Source: Methylobacterium gregans (GTDB lineage: Bacteria > Pseudomonadota > Alphaproteobacteria > Rhizobiales > Beijerinckiaceae). Taken from it: a stretch of DNA of 53,578 bases. Shown piece after piece: positions 48,601 to 53,578 of this stretch. The position numbers and the translations under genes are program-made. The notes under the pieces were generated by a model. It made no database searches, was not told the origin of the DNA, and saw only the letters and a program-made list of their open reading frames with translations. Positions within the stretch are counted from its first letter, which is position 1, and the number at the start of each line of letters is the position of its first letter. The DNA lies in contig NZ_BPQM01000131.1 in NCBI RefSeq assembly GCF_022179245.1, positions 1 through 53,578 of the forward strand. Direction: 5' to 3'.

Positions 48601-51512
48601 GCGAAGTCCGCCTTACCACCGCGGAGGCTGAACGCCTTGTACCAGGGCTGCCCCTTGAAGGTCTTGCGACCGACCTCGTCGAAGGGGTGGATGCCGAGGC
48701 GCACCAGCTCGGACATCACGTAGGAGATGTTGCCGCCGCTGCCGTCCTCGTCGTCCCGGTACTGCAGCAGGCGGTCGACGCGCACCTTCCTCGCGGCGAG
48801 GTTCACGCCGCTATCGCTCTCGGCCTTATCCCACTCGGCATAGAGCTTGCGGAGCTCCTTCCGCCGGCCGGAGGCGATCATCTCATCCTCGATCCTCTCT
48901 TTCTCCTCCTCGCTCACGTAGGACTTACCGGCGGCCTCGATCATGCGAAGGGCTGAGTCGACGAAGACCTCGCGGCGCAGGTCGCGCAGGTGCAGGCGCT
49001 CGATCTCAAGCGCTTGGTTCGCCGCGTCCTGCCGGCTGTCCGAGAAGATGATGCTCTTGGGCTCTGCGCCGTCCTCGGTCCTGATGGCGTGCAGGAACTC
49101 GAAGAGTTCGGTCGAGACGAGCTGCGAAGCCTGCACGAAGCCGGTCCGGAACGCGCGGACCGGCGAGCGGGTGCGGATGGTCGAGGGCCTGTTGGAGTAG
49201 TCGGTGCCGCAGCGGGGGCAGGAGAACGGCTGCGCCGTCTTGCGCCCGCCCGGCCCAGCCGCCGCATCGGCCTGGAAGTAGACGTGGCCGCGGACCAGGC
49301 CCGGGCGCTCCTCGGCTTCGTAGGCCGACAGGACCCCGGTCACGGCGTCGAGCGTTGCGGTTTGCCACTCATCCCATCCGCCCTCCGGCAGCACCGGTCG
49401 GGCCGTCGAGGGCCAGAACACCGCGAACTGGTCGAAGGTCATGCGGTCGTACAGCTCGGGGGCGCCGCGGTCGGGCGCGCTTTCCAAGTCGGTCGAGGTC
49501 GGCAGCAGCTCGAACTGCCGCTCGTCCGCCGTGGCCTGCCCGCGCTGCCCCCCGAGGAAGAGGTCGCCGCAAGCCTCGCAGTAGAGCATCTCGAAGAGGC
49601 GCCGACCCTGTGCGCCATCGGCCCCCGGGGGACCGTGCGTGACGCCCCGCACGATGGTCAGGTCGGTGAACCGCGTCTTGCTGTCGTCCGAGGCCACAGG
49701 CGCCCCGAACAGCCCTTCGACGTTGCGGATGAAGGTGTGCACCCGGAAAGACGGCGTGCCGGTCGGCGCCTTCGCGCCCCAGGCACCGCCGTCCGGCAGG
49801 GCGCGCGCCAACATCAGGCCGCGCACCGCCTCGCGGTCCGCCGCGCCAAATACCTCCTTGCCGATGTCCGAGAGCGGCGTCGCTCGGGCTTGCCCCATCC
49901 CCGAGCAACCCCTCACGAGCAGCGCGGCGGCCCGGGCGGACACGGCGCCAGCGGCTTCCGCCGTCGCCGCCGACGCCAGGCCGAGGCTCTCGGCGAGCGC
50001 CCGCACCGCGGACGCGTTCGCGTCGGTCTCGCCGTAGGAGGCGACCAGACGGCTGCCTTCTGCTGCGGCCGCGAGGAGGGCCCTGAAAGGGGCGGGATCG
50101 ACCTTCCCGGCCGGGGCGTCGACCTTCTCGGGGTCGCCGGGCACGACGCACGTGCTCCAGAACGCCGCGTCCGTGCGGCCCTCGGCCCCCGGCCCCGCAT
50201 AGGTGCCGAACGGGGCGAACAGGTCCCGCAGGTACCGGCGGCTCTGCTCGCCGGCGTGGTCCTCCATCGGCAGCGAGGCGCTCGACGCCAGGATGCGGAG
50301 CTTGTGCCGGTGCTTGGGGTCGTCCAGCCCGAGCCGGGTGAGGAGCGATTTGACGAGGAATGCGACCTCGGTGCCCGCCGAGCCCCGCACCAGGTGGAGC
50401 TCGTCGAAGACAAGGTAGAAGTACGCGTCCTCGTCGGCCTCGATCCAGGCCCTCGTCTTGTCGAAGACTGCGTCCTCGACCTCCCGGGACAGCATCGCGC
50501 CGAGCATGGAGGCGTTCGTGACGAGGATGTCGGGCGGGCATGCCTGCATGTCCCAGCGCGACACCATCTCGCCGCCGTCCAGCGACGGGAAGATGTACTT
50601 GGTCTCCTCGAAGGACTTGCCCCCTGACCTGGACCGCGTCCGCGCGTCGTGGGCCCGGGCGTCCCTTTGGTCCTCCTCCATCCGCGACATGGCCAGCCGC
50701 AGCTTCGCGCCGCGCCGCGTGCGCCTGTTCCTCTCCACCTCGTCGTCGGCCAGGCGGGGATGGGTCTCGTGCCCGGTCACGGGGGTATCGCCCGTGTAGT
50801 TGCCGAAGAAGATCCTGTTCCCGTCGAAACGCTCGTCCATGACGGCGCGCGCGGCGTCGGAATCGAGCGCTTTCCTCAGCCGGACCATCTGGTCGGCGAC
50901 GAGGGCGTTCATCGGGTAGAGGATCAGGGCGCGGACGGCCGCCGGCCGGTCGGCGGCCTCGCCGGTCCGCTGCGACCTGCGCCTGTTGAACCTCTGGCCC
51001 TTCCGCCACCACGTGTTCCCGAGGTAGCCGTCGTCCGGCCTCGACCACCTCACGGCTTCCGATGCCAGGCTCGCGAGGATCGGGAGCATGAAGCTTTCGG
51101 TCTTTCCGGACCCGGTTCCCGACGTGACGATGCTGGGATGGCCGGGGCGGATGCCGCGCTCCAGCATCCGCACCTGGTGTGTGTAGGGCGGGTACGACGA
51201 TTTCCGCCTGAGCGCGCCATCGGCCTCGGCTCCGTCGAACAGCCCGCTCAGGGCGAGCTCGACGAATGCGCGCTGCGCTTCCTGGCTCAGGGGCGCGAGG
51301 ATCTCGGTCCCGAGCAGTTGCTCAAGCGTGCGGTCGTTGGCCGCGTAGCGGAGGACCGGCTCGACGAGCGGTTCCGTGGCGAGCACGTCCGGGGTCAGCA
51401 GCAGCTCGCGCCTTTCCCGCGCCACTGCCGGGTCGGCGATGCGGAAGGAGGTGTCCACGTAGGACACGAAGAAGTCGTGCATGCGGGCGAAGCCGCCGAC
51501 GGGATCCAACAT
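45621..51512 (-). CDS. Very large DUF1998-type helicase, DruE-like
   Basis: 1963 aa from ATG 51512. Walker A SGTGSGKTES is at 131-140 and the DEAD-type box DELH at 370-373. Motif III is SASLPM. The second RecA domain has EVGIDIG near 1222 and QQRVGRAGRRG near 1250. Several zinc-knuckle-like pairs follow, among them CGSCERVHLRPGYGVCTRC near 1117, CEACGDLF and CAACGSAA. A DUF1998-type Cys motif (SCYRCVQQYGNR) lies near 1815. Size and order fit DruE, the common protein of Druantia anti-phage systems. DISARM DrmA and DpdJ are the nearest alternatives but are usually shorter or have different partners. It starts 7 bases after the upstream gene stop, so they are co-transcribed. Confidence 0.75.
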   Translation of the reverse strand: MLDPVGGFARMHDFFVSYVDTSFRIADPAVARERRELLLTPDVLATEPLVEPVLRYAANDRTLEQLLGTEILAPLSQEAQRAFVELALSGLFDGAEADGALRRKSSYPPYTHQVRMLERGIRPGHPSIVTSGTGSGKTESFMLPILASLASEAVRWSRPDDGYLGNTWWRKGQRFNRRRSQRTGEAADRPAAVRALILYPMNALVADQMVRLRKALDSDAARAVMDERFDGNRIFFGNYTGDTPVTGHETHPRLADDEVERNRRTRRGAKLRLAMSRMEEDQRDARAHDARTRSRSGGKSFEETKYIFPSLDGGEMVSRWDMQACPPDILVTNASMLGAMLSREVEDAVFDKTRAWIEADEDAYFYLVFDELHLVRGSAGTEVAFLVKSLLTRLGLDDPKHRHKLRILASSASLPMEDHAGEQSRRYLRDLFAPFGTYAGPGAEGRTDAAFWSTCVVPGDPEKVDAPAGKVDPAPFRALLAAAAEGSRLVASYGETDANASAVRALAESLGLASAATAEAAGAVSARAAALLVRGCSGMGQARATPLSDIGKEVFGAADREAVRGLMLARALPDGGAWGAKAPTGTPSFRVHTFIRNVEGLFGAPVASDDSKTRFTDLTIVRGVTHGPPGADGAQGRRLFEMLYCEACGDLFLGGQRGQATADERQFELLPTSTDLESAPDRGAPELYDRMTFDQFAVFWPSTARPVLPEGGWDEWQTATLDAVTGVLSAYEAEERPGLVRGHVYFQADAAAGPGGRKTAQPFSCPRCGTDYSNRPSTIRTRSPVRAFRTGFVQASQLVSTELFEFLHAIRTEDGAEPKSIIFSDSRQDAANQALEIERLHLRDLRREVFVDSALRMIEAAGKSYVSEEEKERIEDEMIASGRRKELRKLYAEWDKAESDSGVNLAARKVRVDRLLQYRDDEDGSGGNISYVMSELVRLGIHPFDEVGRKTFKGQPWYKAFSLRGGKADFASNLTTVEKRDLGTAILRAQSELVDDVIFSNTFFALEETGLGYPSVSAEAGEEVDRLDAWLRVFAGAYRVEENQYFSWERNREWRRLENVPQRNKVSRYARVVFGEDASARFAQVLSDLDREGHGGGVIRVGKLFLRMSEAGDRYWRCGSCERVHLRPGYGVCTRCRKELPREASGTVEELWNANFLGRRIVRGREENVRRFGIKCEELTGQTDDFSERLRRFKGIFVGAEGEEPDALLKADKEIDLLSVTTTMEVGIDIGSLQTVLQANMPPQRFNYQQRVGRAGRRGQAFSFVTTFCRGRSHDEYYFRHPRAITGDAPPPPFLAADHLPIPRRLLRKVWLRAAFARLRDACGSAGQPYPGDGLVPPDIHGEFVPTDAFYAEVSPWPQRLRDALAATEPAMRRFVEASVLSDEHRTELLLWAVPDTLVGEILDLREARPAGRSGLAQFLAERGLLPMYGMPTRVRQLYTGLVETGTKTNGQDDWDWSTMDRDVELAVFEYAPGALLTKDKLKHRVIGFTGTLPEAERENANRIDVKAPLSPWVSDRAYVARCAACGSAAYRPQRPDEHVACDDCRADVHPDEFAWYVTPAAFRTDFRPEANKPDDVGIMSTRTVATVLRHGEGHDCGNVKVWSGAGVTVMHLNDGATGEDGEPTRFAVQEMSDTWVLKGQPALRATNLVCQAVDTELASEEERGRWRDGVPVEEAFGLVARKETDALYLELLSFDRRLNLDMVAKQGRMSSTAARAAAVSATHILVQKAALALDVSPDEFEPLEPRLRGTQPLIQVADALINGSGLCRRLGEPRTDGRPEILHMIGEILGDAEAWPMNVLLEPTHRSNCHTSCYRCVQQYGNRRSHSLLDWRMGIAYLRAMVTPGYAGGADGSFAEPELSDWLARARNLAASVAAMRPGSLRVETSGRIGLPCIVEGAGAEAARLVVVHPLWRTDPGAVGRLLGTEARPTDRCVNTFELERRPLKALELAKVKEPAPGFNEA

Positions 51513-51519
51513 GGCTGGC

Positions 51520-53578
51520 TCAGGCTCGGGCGGCGAGGTAGGGCATCTGCGTGGCGGCCTGCGGGACGGCTTCCTCCGACCCGAACAGGATGGCCTTGAG
51601 CGCGGCGGCCATGCGCGGTCCGTCCTCCGCGCCCAGGGCGGAGGACGCGGCGGCGTGGATGCGCGACAGCCTGATGGCCGCCGGAAGGTCCAGTCCGGCC
51701 GCGTGCTTGCGGAGGAACTTGGCAGCTTCCCCCGGATCGGGCTCGCAGCTCCCCTTGGCAAAGGCGGCGGGCGCCGCCGCCAGCTCCGCGAAGACCAGCG
51801 GGGCGACCGCCGCCGCGCCGTCGGCGAAGATGCCCTCGACGGCCACCATGGGGCCTTCCGCCGCCACCGCGGCGGCCTCCTCGGACTTCGGGTCCGCCAC
51901 CGTGACGAGCGGGATGAGGGCGGCGGGAAGCCGGCCCTGCCGCGCCGCATCGGCCAGTTGCGGGTACCAGAAGCGCGCGCCCGAGCGCTCGGCGCGCTCC
52001 ACGACGCCGAGGGCCGCGCATCCCTCGGCGGCGCTCGCCAGGGCGGCCGCCAGCGGCGTCGGGATGCCGGACCCGGCCCGGGCCCACAGGTCGTCGAACG
52101 TGATCAGCGTCGGGTCTGCGTAGAGCCTCGCCACCCGGCCGGCGGCCATTAGGCGCCCGGCCGCCTCCACGAAGCCGCCGGTATCCGGTCCGTGCAGGAC
52201 CGGCACCTCGCCGGCCTCGACGAGGACCGCGACGCGCAGGAAGGTTTCCATGCCCGCCTGCGACAGCAGGCCCGCTTCCTCCGCGAGGCCGGCAAGGTCC
52301 CGCAGCCCGAGCCGGCGCTCGTTTCCGCTCCCGGGGGGCCACGGCGCCAGGACCGCGGGCACCGCCGCCGGCTTGCGCAGCGCGGCGGCATCCTCGCCGG
52401 CCTTGACCAGGCGCTCCACGATTTCGAGCTTGCTCCGCTCCTCGTCGGCGAGCGCCGCGACAGAGGCGGCGAGGCCCTGCCTGCGCCCTTCGAGCTCCTC
52501 CACCTCGCCAGCCAGCGAGGCGCGACGGGCGTCCATCCCGGCGGCGGCATCCTCCGCTTCCCGCAGCCGCTCAGCGGTCGCGGCTTCGACCGCCTTCATG
52601 CCCCTGCGGCGCGCTTCCGCGAGATCCTCGTCCCGCTTGGCGGCCTCGGCGGCGCAGCGCGCTTCCAGCGCCGCTATCTCCTCGGCCTCCAAGCCCGCGA
52701 TGAGCGCCCGGACCTGCTCGTGCGCCGCGGCGCGCTCGGCGGCCATCTCGCGCTCGACCTCGGTCCGAACCGCGCTCTCCAGGGCTGGGCGGGTGGCCTC
52801 GGCGGCGTCCGCAGCGGCTTGGTCGATCAGTTCCCTGACGCTCGGGTCTGACATCAGCCCGGCCTTGAACAGGGTCAGCAGCTCGCGCTCCCCCGCGAGC
52901 CGGCGGGACAACGTGCCGGCCCGCTCGATCTCGGCCAACGTGCCGGCGTCGGCGCCGGCAAGGGTAGAGACGCGGCCGGTAAGGGCGTCGGTATGCTGGC
53001 CCAGCGCCCAGGCGAGCAGCGCGGCGATGTCCGGCCCGCGCCGTTCCGGGCCGAGCGCCGCCGCGGCCATGCGGATGTACTCGTCGTCCCGGGACCAGTT
53101 CAGCGTGCCCGGCAGCTGCTCCGCCCTGTGATGGTCGCAGAGCCTGGGCGCCGCGTGCTCGGCGCCGAGGTCGATCACGAGATCCGGGGTAAGGCGCCAG
53201 AGCGTCAAGGAGGCGAGGTCGGAACCGGAGGCCCGGTAGCGCCCGTCCTCGCCTTGCTGCAACTTCACCCGCACGAACGCCTCGGGCGAGACCTGCACCG
53301 ACCATTCGCCTGCCGGGCCGGCCTCAAGCCCGGCCTCCACGACGAGCCGGCGGCGCCCTTCCGGCGAGACCTCGCCTCCTGCCGCCAGGAAGGGGGTGAG
53401 CCGGCGGGGGGAGGCGGCGCGGAAGCTCGCGGACGACCCGTGCCTGTCGTTCGGGACCGAGCCGAACGCGACCCAGTCGCCCTCCCTGAGCGAGTTGGCG
53501 ACGATGCCGCGCACCTCGATCTGGCCGTGCTTCGGGAACAGCGCCCTGACGTCGGCCCTGGCCGACGTCAGGGCGCTG
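51520..53578 (-). CDS. Coiled-coil partner of the DruE-like helicase (5' end outside window)
   Basis: At least 686 codons, open to the right edge, so the N-terminus is missing. The visible part begins with a strand-rich domain (REGDWVAFGSVPND). A long Ala/Glu/Arg coiled coil spans about 52400-52860 (RTEVEREMAAERAAAHEQVR). The next part has a degenerate nucleotide-loop-like VLHGPDTGGF and the end is an Ala-rich helical domain. I did not recognise the family. In Druantia type III the two genes are druH and druE; this protein could be the druH counterpart or an unrelated partner. The 7-base gap to the helicase shows an operon. Confidence 0.55.
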   Translation of the reverse strand, partial: SALTSARADVRALFPKHGQIEVRGIVANSLREGDWVAFGSVPNDRHGSSASFRAASPRRLTPFLAAGGEVSPEGRRRLVVEAGLEAGPAGEWSVQVSPEAFVRVKLQQGEDGRYRASGSDLASLTLWRLTPDLVIDLGAEHAAPRLCDHHRAEQLPGTLNWSRDDEYIRMAAAALGPERRGPDIAALLAWALGQHTDALTGRVSTLAGADAGTLAEIERAGTLSRRLAGERELLTLFKAGLMSDPSVRELIDQAAADAAEATRPALESAVRTEVEREMAAERAAAHEQVRALIAGLEAEEIAALEARCAAEAAKRDEDLAEARRRGMKAVEAATAERLREAEDAAAGMDARRASLAGEVEELEGRRQGLAASVAALADEERSKLEIVERLVKAGEDAAALRKPAAVPAVLAPWPPGSGNERRLGLRDLAGLAEEAGLLSQAGMETFLRVAVLVEAGEVPVLHGPDTGGFVEAAGRLMAAGRVARLYADPTLITFDDLWARAGSGIPTPLAAALASAAEGCAALGVVERAERSGARFWYPQLADAARQGRLPAALIPLVTVADPKSEEAAAVAAEGPMVAVEGIFADGAAAVAPLVFAELAAAPAAFAKGSCEPDPGEAAKFLRKHAAGLDLPAAIRLSRIHAAASSALGAEDGPRMAAALKAILFGSEEAVPQAATQMPYLAARA

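Noticed and set aside
48990..50627. 545-codon plus-strand frame inside the large helicase gene
   Set aside because: Same shadow pattern; the antisense helicase motifs are unmistakable.
1..53578. CRISPR arrays, tRNA or rRNA genes
   Set aside because: No regularly spaced direct repeats and no recognisable RNA gene were found by eye; a tRNA could still be missed without a scan tool.

Overview
The window is about 53.6 kb of high-GC DNA. Codon usage, paired ECF sigma/anti-sigma genes, a LOV-HWE histidine kinase and many Tat or Sec exported redox proteins fit an alphaproteobacterium. Methylobacterium/Methylorubrum is my best guess; it is inference, because no rRNA or housekeeping marker is present. 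Gene calls come from reading the translated frames, start context (Shine-Dalgarno, stop/start overlaps) and recognised motifs; no database search was run.

Layout. (1) 1-12.2 kb is an accessory region. It holds phage-like genes on the minus strand (a coiled-coil membrane protein, large structural-type proteins, a ParB-like fragment joined out of frame to a structural gene), a replication-initiator-like gene (6841-8856) with an upstream region carrying iteron-like repeats and a long-range inverted repeat, and several small orphan or frameshifted genes. (2) 12.2-23.6 kb is a sulfur/sulfite and envelope-stress region. It has a Crp/Fnr regulator divergent from an exported pentapeptide-repeat protein, a YeiH-type exporter, a cytosolic-type sulfite oxidase and a YeiE-like LysR regulator. 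These are followed by two ECF sigma/anti-sigma pairs enclosing a DUF305 protein, a YVTN beta-propeller protein and a SorAB-like periplasmic sulfite dehydrogenase. (3) 23.9-25.5 kb is a complete IS1182-type element with 18-bp imperfect ends and an apparent 4-bp target duplication. (4) 25.8-38 kb is a stress and signalling region: LOV histidine kinase with its response regulator, a second Crp/Fnr regulator, an SDR, an intact IS3-family element with a GTTC duplication, Dps, two divergent small-type catalase-family genes, a SnoaL-like protein, a second SDR and a phasin-sized protein. (5) 38.4-45.1 kb is again mobile in character: a lower-GC trio including a stand-alone FtsH/M41-like metallopeptidase, then a tightly overlapping seven-gene operon headed by a Lon-like AAA+ ATPase and ending with a metallophosphoesterase and a small exported protein. 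(6) 45.6 kb to the right edge holds a very large DUF1998-type helicase (1963 aa) and its upstream coiled-coil partner, which runs off the window. The helicase resembles DruE of Druantia anti-phage systems, and the two-gene layout suggests a type III-like or related defence locus.

How parts may work together. Both sulfite oxidases, the exporter and the LysR/Crp regulators would handle sulfite in the cytosol and periplasm. A shared GGAATA/GGCATCTC element found upstream of both the first sigma gene and the divergent DUF305 gene suggests one ECF regulon over the periplasmic part. Dps, the catalases, SDRs and LOV/Crp regulators form a general oxidative or light-stress neighbourhood. The phage-like segments, replication gene, two IS elements and the defence-like helicase mark the rest as horizontally acquired and patchy.
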